Shown: positions 1 to 5,711 of the stretch, piece by piece
How the letters are laid out: every line of letters starts with the position of its first letter
How positions within the stretch are numbered: the stretch's first letter is position 1
Assembly (NCBI RefSeq): GCF_905372115.1
Contig: NZ_CAJPNR010000043.1
Location: forward strand, 1 to 18,118
Source of the DNA: an uncultured Streptococcus sp.
GTDB lineage: Bacteria > Bacillota > Bacilli > Lactobacillales > Streptococcaceae
Direction: 5' to 3'
DNA: 18,118 bases
Notes under the pieces: model-generated
What the model saw: only the letters and a program-made list of their open reading frames with translations
Databases searched by the model: none
Told to the model about the DNA's origin: nothing
Program-made: the position numbers and the translations under genes

Positions 1-51
1 AGTACCTGACTACGAATCAGGCGGTTAGAGGTTCGACTCCTCTAGGGTGCA
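1..51 (+). tRNA. tRNA-Arg(ACG), 3' part only
   Basis: This is the 3' two thirds of a tRNA gene cut by the window edge. It holds the anticodon arm (stem CCTGA/TCAGG, loop CTACGAA, anticodon ACG), the T arm with GGTTCGACTCC, and the 3' acceptor strand AGGGTGC plus discriminator A. All 51 bases are identical to positions 132-182 of the complete copy that follows. CCA is not encoded. Confidence 0.93.
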
Positions 52-60
52 TTAAATAGT

Positions 61-88
61 TTGATTTTTTCTGAATTTTTGCTATAAT
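61..88 (+). promoter_or_regulatory. Promoter for the second tRNA-Arg
   Basis: TTGATT (61-66) and a perfect TATAAT (83-88) are separated by 16 bases. Transcription would begin near 95, about 14 bases before the mature tRNA. The second tRNA-Arg, and probably tRNA-Pro, can thus be transcribed independently of the upstream copy. Confidence 0.72.
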
Positions 89-108
89 GAATTTAATATG
101 AATAGTGA

Positions 109-182
109 GCACCCTTAGCTCAACTGGATAGAGTACCTGACTACGAATCAGGCGGTTAGAGGTTCGACTCCTCTAGGGTGCA
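109..182 (+). tRNA. tRNA-Arg(ACG)
   Basis: Complete 74-nt tRNA. The acceptor stem pairs GCACCCT (109-115) with AGGGTGC (175-181), and A182 is the discriminator. The anticodon loop CTACGAA gives anticodon ACG, whose A34 is normally edited to inosine to read CGU, CGC and CGA. The T loop TTCGACT is canonical. CCA is not encoded. It is the second of two tandem identical tRNA-Arg genes. Confidence 0.97.
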
Positions 183-228
183 TTTGGAAGCGAAGTCTTA
201 GGGCTCCGTTTTTAGATTGTTTAAACAC

Positions 229-302
229 CGGGAAGTAGCTCAGCTTGGTAGAGTACTTGGTTTGGGACCAAGGTGTCGCAGGTTCGAATCCTGTCTTCCC
301 GA
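229..302 (+). tRNA. tRNA-Pro(UGG)
   Basis: Complete 74-nt tRNA. The acceptor stem pairs CGGGAAG (229-235) with CTTCCCG (295-301), and A302 is the discriminator. The anticodon stem CTTGG/CCAAG encloses loop TTTGGGA, anticodon TGG (proline). The T arm contains GGTTCGAATCC. No separate promoter is obvious in the 46 bases after tRNA-Arg, so it is probably co-transcribed with it. Confidence 0.97.
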
Positions 303-315
303 CTAGATAACATTG

Positions 316-343
316 AAGATAGATGTACTAATCTATCTTTTTT
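316..343 (+). terminator. Terminator of the tRNA unit
   Basis: A 9-bp perfect stem AAGATAGAT/ATCTATCTT (316-324 with 331-339), 6-base loop, running into six T bases at 338-343. It lies 14 bases after tRNA-Pro. Confidence 0.85.
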
Positions 344-606
344 GTTTTTAAGAAAACTGTTTGTTCGGTATCCATTACTTCGCTAACATATGTTGTTATT
401 AGTTTTTCTTAGTCACAATCGGATCTAATAAGCAATACTATCTTTTAGGACTACTAGTCTTGTGTCTTTGTATAATCATAATCGAAGGCAAGAAATTTGA
501 TTATTAAATCAGGTTTAGTTTGATTTTAAAGGCTAGTGTTCTGAGAGTTTAAGCTCTATAATGCTGCTCAAATCTATTTTCCATTTGAGATGAATAATAT
601 TAAAGA
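344..606. other. AT-rich intergenic stretch without a gene
   Basis: No reading frame with a plausible start and Shine-Dalgarno site is seen on either strand. A TATAAT occurs at 471-476 but has no convincing -35 and nothing downstream to serve. I recognise no repeat or RNA gene here. Confidence 0.5.
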
Positions 607-651
607 TAAAAACCTCTGATAGCAGTAAATAGTTGCTTTCAGAGGTTTTTA
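607..651 (-). terminator. Terminator of the DUF960 gene
   Basis: The arms AAAACCTCTGA (609-619) and TCAGAGGTTTT (639-649) pair perfectly around a 19-base loop. A/T runs on both sides allow function in either direction. The nearest gene ends at 672 on the minus strand, so that is the likely user. Confidence 0.75.
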
Positions 652-671
652 TATGTGCTGAGTTTGATTTA

Positions 672-989
672 CTACATCAAAGAGTATTCGTCAGATAGCA
701 TAATGGTTTCTTTACCCTTGTTATCAACGATGTAGACTTTTCTGGGAAAGAAAGGGTCAAATTGATAGTTTAAGTCAAATGAAATAATGGTGTTGAAGTT
801 TTTTTGTGAGAATCGCAGAGATACTCTTCCTTGGTGGTTAATGATTTCGAACTTGAGGACTGGGCGAAGTTCAAAGACACCTTTGAGATTGTTATCAATG
901 ATGTACCAGAATGAGTCGACAATTTCTTCAGGGAGGCTCGTCATGATGCCAAAGCTGGCATATCGGCCAAGAGTATTTGTAAATGCCAT
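672..989 (-). CDS. DUF960 family protein
   Basis: A 105-residue soluble protein. The opening (FTNTLGRYASFGIM) followed by SLPEEIVDSFWYIID and the strand-rich second half match the pattern I know from DUF960, a small Firmicutes family of unknown function. No signal peptide, membrane segment or catalytic motif is visible. The ATG at 987-989 has a good Shine-Dalgarno (GAAAGGAG on the minus strand, about 5 bases upstream) and its own promoter at 1024-1052. A terminator follows at 607-651, so the gene looks monocistronic. The family is recalled from sequence likeness; the function is unknown. Confidence 0.85.
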   Translation of the reverse strand: MAFTNTLGRYASFGIMTSLPEEIVDSFWYIIDNNLKGVFELRPVLKFEIINHQGRVSLRFSQKNFNTIISFDLNYQFDPFFPRKVYIVDNKGKETIMLSDEYSLM

Positions 990-1023
990 AGAGACTCCTT
1001 TCTTACAGTCTGGATTTTCTTAT

Positions 1024-1052
1024 ATGATACCCGAAAATGCTTGAGATTGCAA
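1024..1052 (-). promoter_or_regulatory. Promoter of the DUF960 gene
   Basis: On the minus strand TTGCAA (1047-1052) and TATCAT (1024-1029) are separated by exactly 17 bases, placing the start of transcription near 1017, about 28 bases before the ATG. Confidence 0.6.
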
Positions 1053-1083
1053 GGATTTGACCTCTGGTGAGGCCGAATTTGAC

Positions 1084-1108
1084 AAAAGAAAAAGAGCTTG
1101 CGCTCTTT
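1084..1108 (-). terminator. Terminator of the NtdP-type gene
   Basis: The arms AAAGAGC and GCTCTTT (1091-1097, 1102-1108) form a 7-bp stem. Read on the minus strand the tetraloop is GCAA (GNRA type), followed by TTTTTCTTTT. It starts only 8 bases after the gene's stop codon. Confidence 0.82.
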
Positions 1109-1115
1109 GACAACT

Positions 1116-1649
1116 TTATCGATTCTTTAGTTCAACATAACGTTTGTACCAAATATTGACATAAGCATCTGAAAATGGACCTCTTCCGTTGTTAATCCAA
1201 TCAACTAGGATTTTGACATTTTCTTTGAGAATGAAATCCAAATCATCAGAATAGTGCATCTGTTTTTTGTGGCGTTCATATTCTTCTACATCCAACAGGC
1301 GTTTTTCACCATCAGCAAAGACTTTGACGTCTAAATCATAGTCAATGTATTTTAGAGCTTCATTATCCAGATAGTAAGGACTGGCTAGGTTGCAGTAGTA
1401 TGAAGTTCCATTGTCTCGAATCATGGCAATGATATTAAACCAGTATTTTTTATGAAAATAGACAATGGCTGGTTCACGAGTTACCCAACGTCGGCCATCA
1501 CTTTCTGTTACCAGTGTGTGGTCATTAACGCCAATAATGGCGTTTTCTGTTGTCTTTAGTACCATGGTATCTCGCCAGGTGCGGTGAAGATTCCCATCAT
1601 GCTTATAACTTTGAATTGTAATAAAGTCGCCTTCTTTTGGAAGTTTCAT
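1116..1649 (-). CDS. ntdP: DUF402 family nucleoside tri-/diphosphate phosphatase (NtdP/YgaC type)
   Basis: A 177-residue cytosolic protein of typical family length. Members characterised in Firmicutes hydrolyse nucleoside di- and triphosphates with divalent metal. The DUF402 signature lies in residues 100-130: Y101-IDYDLD-VKVF, then D112-GE, D120-VEEYE-RH127. These acidic residues (D103, D105, D107, D120, E123) are the expected metal ligands. The N-terminal half is a beta-rich barrel-like region. The start is the ATG at 1647-1649, with a weak upstream AGAAAG; the promoter is at 1690-1698 and the terminator at 1084-1108. It follows recX in the same direction with an 86-base gap. Family assignment is firm; substrate preference is not visible here. 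Confidence 0.88.
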   Translation of the reverse strand: MKLPKEGDFITIQSYKHDGNLHRTWRDTMVLKTTENAIIGVNDHTLVTESDGRRWVTREPAIVYFHKKYWFNIIAMIRDNGTSYYCNLASPYYLDNEALKYIDYDLDVKVFADGEKRLLDVEEYERHKKQMHYSDDLDFILKENVKILVDWINNGRGPFSDAYVNIWYKRYVELKNR

Positions 1650-1689
1650 AACTTACCAACTTTCTACAATTTATAAGTTCATCTTCTAT

Positions 1690-1698
1690 ATTGTAACA
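1690..1698 (-). promoter_or_regulatory. Extended -10 promoter of the NtdP-type gene
   Basis: The minus strand reads TGTTACAAT, an extended -10 (TGn plus TACAAT at 1690-1695). No good -35 lies 17 bases upstream. It would give a leader of roughly 35 bases before the ATG at 1649. Confidence 0.55.
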
Positions 1699-1735
1699 TA
1701 TTTTCATAGAAATGCATAAGTTTTCATTGGAAATC

Positions 1736-2512
1736 TTAAAGATATTCTCTCAGGGCGCTAGCGATGTCGGAGAAATCATAGCCTTTGCGTGCTAGAGCTT
1801 GGGTCAGACGCTGTTTTAAGTCATAGCCGTCGTATTTTTTTGAGTACTTGTGGTATTGCTTGTCTAGCTCTTTATAGAGCAGATCTTGCTGGTTTTCTTG
1901 GTCTTCTTCGATTTCCAAATGCTGATAGGCGGTTTTGGCTTGGCTGTATGAAAAACCTTTGTTTATCAAGGATTGAAGAAGTTTATCTTGTAAGGCCTTG
2001 CTGGGCAGTTTTCCCTGGTATTTTTTGAGCAGCTTTTCGGCAACCTTGTCCGTTAGTTCAGTAAAATCAAACTGGTTCAATTCTTCCTCTATGGTAGTGC
2101 TAGAAATCCCTTTTTGACTGAGCTTTTTCTTGAGAACAAAAGCGCCTTTGTCCCCAGTGAGAAGGTTGGATTGGATAAAAGAGTTAGCATATTTTCTATC
2201 ATTAATCCAATTATCCTTTTTTAGATTGTCCAAGACCTGGCCGATGATTTCTGGTTGGATGTCGTGCTGTGTTAAGTAGTCTTTAACTTCCTTGGCAGTT
2301 CTTTGCTTGAAGGAGAGATGATAGAGGGCTAGATTTTTTCCGTAGGAGAATTGGGCATAGTCTTGAATTTCTGATAGCTCCTGCTCCGTAATTTCCATTC
2401 CTTTAGACAGCATGAAGCGAACGATGGTGTCTTCTGTGATATAGAGCTTTTCACTGTCGTCCAACTCCAAGAGGTAGAGTCTTTTTTTCTTTTCGATTTT
2501 TGTGATTTTCAT
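1736..2512 (-). CDS. recX: Regulatory protein RecX
   Basis: A 258-residue helical protein that modulates RecA filaments, acting on homologous recombination and the SOS response. Tandem three-helix repeats are visible: ALYHLSFKQRTAKEVKDYL (about 62-80) with VLDNLKKDNWINDRKYANSFI, then the middle repeat GAFVLKKKLSQKGIS (about 123-137) and a C-terminal repeat DLKQRLTQALARKGYDFSDI. The length suits Gram-positive RecX, which is longer than the proteobacterial form. The ATG at 2510-2512 lies 26 bases after the stop of the APH-like gene, on the same strand. The nearest Shine-Dalgarno-like run (AAAGGA) is about 17 bases from the ATG, unusually far, so translation may depend on the upstream gene. No terminator is seen before the NtdP-type gene. 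Confidence 0.93.
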   Translation of the reverse strand: MKITKIEKKKRLYLLELDDSEKLYITEDTIVRFMLSKGMEITEQELSEIQDYAQFSYGKNLALYHLSFKQRTAKEVKDYLTQHDIQPEIIGQVLDNLKKDNWINDRKYANSFIQSNLLTGDKGAFVLKKKLSQKGISSTTIEEELNQFDFTELTDKVAEKLLKKYQGKLPSKALQDKLLQSLINKGFSYSQAKTAYQHLEIEEDQENQQDLLYKELDKQYHKYSKKYDGYDLKQRLTQALARKGYDFSDIASALREYL

Positions 2513-2538
2513 AAGAGATTTTGGTAGAATCCTTTCTT

Positions 2539-3315
2539 TTAGCCAAATGCTTCAAAGGCAGCTATCAAGCGCAGTTTGTCTGTATCAACATCCTTCCGGC
2601 CATAGTAGTCAAGAAAGAGCTCTGCGTATTGGGGGTCAGATAAATTATAAGTAAGAGACCAGATTACCCAGTAAAGGTCAATGTGGCGATCGCTAAAGCC
2701 AGCGAGGCCGACGTCAATAAAGCAGGAGAAGGTTGCTGCGTCTTTCAGAATGAAATTAGGCAAGCAGGCATCTCCGTGGATTAAGGCGTCCGCCGTCAGT
2801 AGGTGTCCCTGCTCTTGGATAAGCTGGTATGCTTCCTCTCGACTTTTGATGTGAAATTGAGGCAGCAAGGCTTTTTGATAAAAGCAACCTTTCCGATAAT
2901 TATGCTCTGCTTGCTCTTTATAGTGTTGGAGGCGATGCTGGATTGGGAAATGCTGGGCTTGGAGGCTGTGAAGTTTTCTGAGTGCGACAGCCATTGTTTG
3001 GCAAAGTTCTTCTGGCTGTTGGAGAAAGGCTAGGGCGTCCTTGCCCTCGGCTTTTTTAGTCAGCAAGTAGTCTTTATCTGCTGTCAAGTAGTGAACGACA
3101 GGTACACCGAGTCCTTGCTCTTCAAACCATTTGGCAAGTGTGGCTTCTTGGGCTAACTGGCCTTTTTGATCGATTTTCAAATAATAGCCCGTATCAACAT
3201 AGAAAACGCTGGCAGCAGAATGTGAGGAGCTGTCGTAAAAGTTGGCCCCCTCTAGATAAGTTCGTATTTGCTCAGGGAAATGGGCTAGTGGAAGGGATAT
3301 TTTTTCTGCTTTCAT
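2539..3315 (-). CDS. APH(3')-like aminoglycoside/small-molecule phosphotransferase
   Basis: A 258-residue kinase-fold protein close in length to APH(3') enzymes, which transfer the ATP gamma-phosphate to a hydroxyl of an aminoglycoside. Visible are the putative ATP lysine in YYLKID (K47), E57 in the following helix, the Brenner motif H180-G-D-A-C-L-P-N187 with catalytic D182 and metal ligand N187, and the DFG equivalent ID201-VG, followed by FSDRHIDLYWV. This block is very like APH(3') proteins. I take the ATG at 3313-3315. A longer reading from a TTG at 3339 would bury the promoter inside the gene. The extended -10 ends 6 bases before this ATG, so the mRNA appears leaderless. It is the first gene of an apparent unit with recX. 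The true substrate is unknown; chromosomal location and intact motifs do not prove resistance. Confidence 0.83.
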   Translation of the reverse strand: MKAEKISLPLAHFPEQIRTYLEGANFYDSSSHSAASVFYVDTGYYLKIDQKGQLAQEATLAKWFEEQGLGVPVVHYLTADKDYLLTKKAEGKDALAFLQQPEELCQTMAVALRKLHSLQAQHFPIQHRLQHYKEQAEHNYRKGCFYQKALLPQFHIKSREEAYQLIQEQGHLLTADALIHGDACLPNFILKDAATFSCFIDVGLAGFSDRHIDLYWVIWSLTYNLSDPQYAELFLDYYGRKDVDTDKLRLIAAFEAFG

Positions 3316-3321
3316 ACTTTT

Positions 3322-3330
3322 ATTGTAACA
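3322..3330 (-). promoter_or_regulatory. Extended -10 promoter of the APH-like gene (leaderless)
   Basis: The minus strand reads TGTTACAAT, with TACAAT at 3327-3322. Six bases separate it from the ATG, so the expected first transcribed base is the A of the start codon. No Shine-Dalgarno site can lie within such a transcript. Confidence 0.6.
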
Positions 3331-3355
3331 TATTCTCAACTAATGCGACGCAGCG

Positions 3356-3364
3356 TGGTATAAT
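3356..3364 (+). promoter_or_regulatory. Extended -10 promoter of the rRNA methyltransferase gene (leaderless)
   Basis: TGGTATAAT is a consensus extended -10 (TATAAT at 3359-3364). The ATG at 3371 begins 7 bases after the last T, where transcription should start. The promoter lies back to back with that of the APH-like gene, the two -10 boxes being about 31 bases apart. Confidence 0.7.
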
Positions 3365-3370
3365 AGAAGC

Positions 3371-4741
3371 ATGAATGTGAAAGTGAAGCAAAGAATCCCT
3401 TTGAAAATTAAGAAAATGGGGATTAATGGGGAAGGGATTGGATTTTATAAGAAGACGCTGGTCTTTGTGCCAGGGGCTTTGAAGGGTGAAGAAGTCTACT
3501 GTCAGGTGACCAAGGTTCAGCGTAATTTCATCGAGGCCAAGCTCTTGACCATCAACAAGTGGTCAAAATTTCGGGTGGAAGCACCTTGTGAGATTTATGA
3601 TAGGTGTGGGGGATGTCAAATCATGCACCTCCACTATGACAAGCAGTTGGAGTTTAAGGAAGATTTGCTGCGTCAGGCCTTGAAAAAATTTGCGCCAGCT
3701 GGCTATGAGAACTATGAGATTCGTCCGACCATTGGTATGCAGGAGCCGCTCTATTATCGGGCTAAACTGCAGTTTCAGACTCGGAAATTCAAGGATGAAG
3801 TTAAGGCGGGGCTCTATGCCCAGAATTCCCACTATCTGGTCTCGCTGAAAAACTGTCTGGTTCAGGACAAGGTGACACAACAGATCATAAATAAGGTGGC
3901 CCGGCTTTTAGGTAAGTATAGGCTACCCATCTATGATGAGAGAAAGACTGCTGGGGTACGCACTGTCATGATTCGCAGAGCCAGAAAGACAGGTCAGGTG
4001 CAGATGATTTTTGTGACAGGGCGCAAGCTGGACTTTTCTCCAGTCGTCCGAGACCTAGTGGCTGAATTTCCAGAGCTGGAGACAGTGGCGGTCAATTATC
4101 ATACGAGCAAGTCTAGTGAGATTTATGGGGATAAGACAGAGATTATATGGGGCGAGGCGGCTATCCAAGAAGGAGTGCTGGACTATGAGTTCTCCCTATC
4201 GCCTCGAGCTTTCTATCAGCTCAATCCGGAGCAGACAGAGGTGCTCTATGGGGAGGCGGTTAAGGCGCTGGATGTAACGGAAGAAGACCATTTGATTGAT
4301 GCTTATTGCGGAGTGGGGACCATCGGCTTTGCCTTTGCTAAAAGGGTCAAGTCTCTACGTGGCATGGACATCATCCCTGAGGCGATTGAAGACGCCAAAC
4401 GGAATGCCAAGCGGATGGGCTTTGACAATACACTCTACGAGGCTGGAACGGCTGAGGAGATTATTCCTCGCTGGTACTCTGAGGGTTATCGGGCGGATGC
4501 CTTGATTGTCGATCCGCCGCGAACAGGTCTGGACGATAAGCTGCTGGAGACGATTGTTCGCTATGCACCTGAGAAGATGGTTTACGTTTCCTGCAATGTC
4601 TCAACTCTGGCTCGCGATTTGGTCAAGCTCTGTCAGGTCTACGATGTCCACTACATCCAGTCGGTTGATATGTTTCCGCATACTGCTCGGACCGAGGCAG
4701 TGGTGAAATTGTCTAAGAGGGATAGCACTCGTTTGAGTTAA
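3371..4741 (+). CDS. rlmD: TrmA/RlmD-family 23S rRNA (uracil-5-)-methyltransferase
   Basis: A 456-residue SAM-dependent RNA m5U methyltransferase. Residues 1-60 form a TRAM-type RNA-binding domain (GINGEGIGF...VFVPGALKGEEV). A [4Fe-4S] ligand set is visible as C73, C79, C82 (CEIYDRCGGC) and C162 (LKNC). The SAM motif AYCGVGTIGF is at 311-320 and DPPRTGLD at 381-388. The catalytic nucleophile is C408 in VSCN, and E442 in the C-terminal TARTEAVV block is the probable general base. The position modified (U1939, U747 or both, as for Gram-positive RlmCD) cannot be read from sequence, and streptococci often carry two paralogues, so the symbol is provisional. It is divergent from the APH-like/recX unit, with no leader before the ATG, and is followed by a terminator at 4778. 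Confidence 0.9.
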   Translation: MNVKVKQRIPLKIKKMGINGEGIGFYKKTLVFVPGALKGEEVYCQVTKVQRNFIEAKLLTINKWSKFRVEAPCEIYDRCGGCQIMHLHYDKQLEFKEDLLRQALKKFAPAGYENYEIRPTIGMQEPLYYRAKLQFQTRKFKDEVKAGLYAQNSHYLVSLKNCLVQDKVTQQIINKVARLLGKYRLPIYDERKTAGVRTVMIRRARKTGQVQMIFVTGRKLDFSPVVRDLVAEFPELETVAVNYHTSKSSEIYGDKTEIIWGEAAIQEGVLDYEFSLSPRAFYQLNPEQTEVLYGEAVKALDVTEEDHLIDAYCGVGTIGFAFAKRVKSLRGMDIIPEAIEDAKRNAKRMGFDNTLYEAGTAEEIIPRWYSEGYRADALIVDPPRTGLDDKLLETIVRYAPEKMVYVSCNVSTLARDLVKLCQVYDVHYIQSVDMFPHTARTEAVVKLSKRDSTRLS

Positions 4742-4777
4742 TCGGAAACGGCTCGCTAAAATTGACAAAATAATTCT

Positions 4778-4823
4778 AAAAAGGACTTAGTTTTCTGTGA
4801 TACAGAGCTAAGTCTTTTCTTTT
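4778..4823 (+). terminator. Terminator of the methyltransferase gene
   Basis: The stem GACTTAG/CTAAGTC (4784-4790 with 4808-4814) carries an inner TCTGT/ACAGA extension and is followed by TTTTCTTTT. An A run precedes it, so it may also work for minus-strand transcription. Confidence 0.82.
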
Positions 4824-4891
4824 GTCAAAATCGCAATGGTTTTTATCGTAAGAGTAAGTTCGGAAGTTAGTCTCCTCCTAATCTATTAGTC

Positions 4892-4921
4892 AAAAAAAGA
4901 GAACACTCGTCAAGTGTTCTC
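4892..4921 (-). terminator. Terminator of the glp cluster
   Basis: A 9-bp perfect stem GAGAACACT/AGTGTTCTC (4899-4907, 4913-4921) with a 5-base loop. On the minus strand it is followed by seven T bases. It sits 18 bases after the glpF stop codon. Confidence 0.9.
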
Positions 4922-4939
4922 AAATAGCAATCAGTTATA

Positions 4940-5644
4940 TTAGAATAAACCGAAGACTAGGACTGCAAGGACGGCACCAATGATTGGTCCGACAACCGGA
5001 ATCCAAGCATAGCTCCAATCGCCATTTCCTTTGTTTGGAATCGGAAGGAGACTGTGCATGATGCGAGGTCCTAAGTCACGAGCTGGATTGAGGGCGTAGC
5101 CTGTTGTTCCACCAAGTGAAAGACCAATCCCGACAATCAATGTTCCGACTGCAAAAGTGCCAATGCCTGCTTGCAGCTTATAAAGTCCTAGAGCGAAGAT
5201 AGTGAGTACAAGAACAAAAGTTCCAAGGATTTCGCTAATCAGGTTAGAGAAGGTATCTTTGATAGCTGGTCCTGTGCTGAATGTACCCAGGACGTTAGCC
5301 GGATTTTCTTCAGCTAGATAGTGAGGTTTGAACTGCAGGAAGACGAGGAATTGTCCGACCATAGCACCTGCAAACTGAGCAAGGACGTAAGGAAGAACAG
5401 ATGCCCAAGGCAAATCACCTTTCAGAGCGACTCCGATAGTTAGGGCAGGATTCAGATGGGCTGGGCCAAGGTTGCCAGATACAAAAGCAGCGATGGCAAC
5501 AGCGATCCCCCATCCCATGGTAATCACAATCCAACCTGAATTGTGGCTCTTAGTTTTGGGAAGAACTACACCTGCAACTACGCCATTTCCCAGAAGGAGC
5601 AAGAGCAGTGTTCCTAAAAATTCGCCAAATATTTCTTTCATCAT
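4940..5644 (-). CDS. glpF: Glycerol uptake facilitator (aquaglyceroporin)
   Basis: A 234-residue membrane channel for passive glycerol entry. Six membrane spans and two half-helices are readable. The first NPA box is N65-P-A67 (HLNPALT) and the second N186-P-A-R-D190 (ALNPARDLGPR). Asp after the second-box Arg is typical of glycerol facilitators rather than water channels. The length matches streptococcal GlpF. The first ATG (5642-5644) is chosen because TGGAG lies 8 bases upstream; a second ATG follows at once. It is the last gene of the glpK-glpO-glpF unit, separated from glpO by 67 bases that contain a strong hairpin, and followed by a terminator. Confidence 0.95.
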   Translation of the reverse strand: MMKEIFGEFLGTLLLLLLGNGVVAGVVLPKTKSHNSGWIVITMGWGIAVAIAAFVSGNLGPAHLNPALTIGVALKGDLPWASVLPYVLAQFAGAMVGQFLVFLQFKPHYLAEENPANVLGTFSTGPAIKDTFSNLISEILGTFVLVLTIFALGLYKLQAGIGTFAVGTLIVGIGLSLGGTTGYALNPARDLGPRIMHSLLPIPNKGNGDWSYAWIPVVGPIIGAVLAVLVFGLF

Positions 5645-5660
5645 CTATGTTACTCCATTT

Positions 5661-5703
5661 AAAAGAAGGGGTGGCAGACAGTTCTTGGTCTACCGCCTCT
5701 TCT
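5661..5703 (-). terminator. Intercistronic hairpin between glpO and glpF (possible attenuator)
   Basis: The arms 5664-5679 and 5688-5703 (16 bases each, 8-base loop) pair at 13 positions, plus one G-T wobble and two mismatches when read on the transcribed minus strand. CTTCTTTT follows on that strand. This resembles a leaky intrinsic terminator that would lower glpF expression; it could instead be an mRNA-stabilising or processing element. Confidence 0.5.
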
Positions 5704-5711
5704 CGTATTTT

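Noticed and set aside
471..476. TATAAT as a promoter for an unannotated small RNA
   Set aside because: There is no acceptable -35 or TGn extension; the nearest terminator, at 607-651, is better explained by the minus-strand gene.
787..1044. Plus-strand frame of 85 residues opposite the DUF960 gene
   Set aside because: It is the antisense shadow of a recognised gene and has no promoter or ribosome site.
1725..1750. Inverted repeat near the recX stop (ATCTTaAAGAT) as a terminator
   Set aside because: The stem is too short, with almost no loop, and has no T run on the minus strand.
3316..3339. TTG start giving an 8-residue longer APH-like protein
   Set aside because: The extension contains the extended -10 box of the gene's own promoter, and it has no ribosome site.
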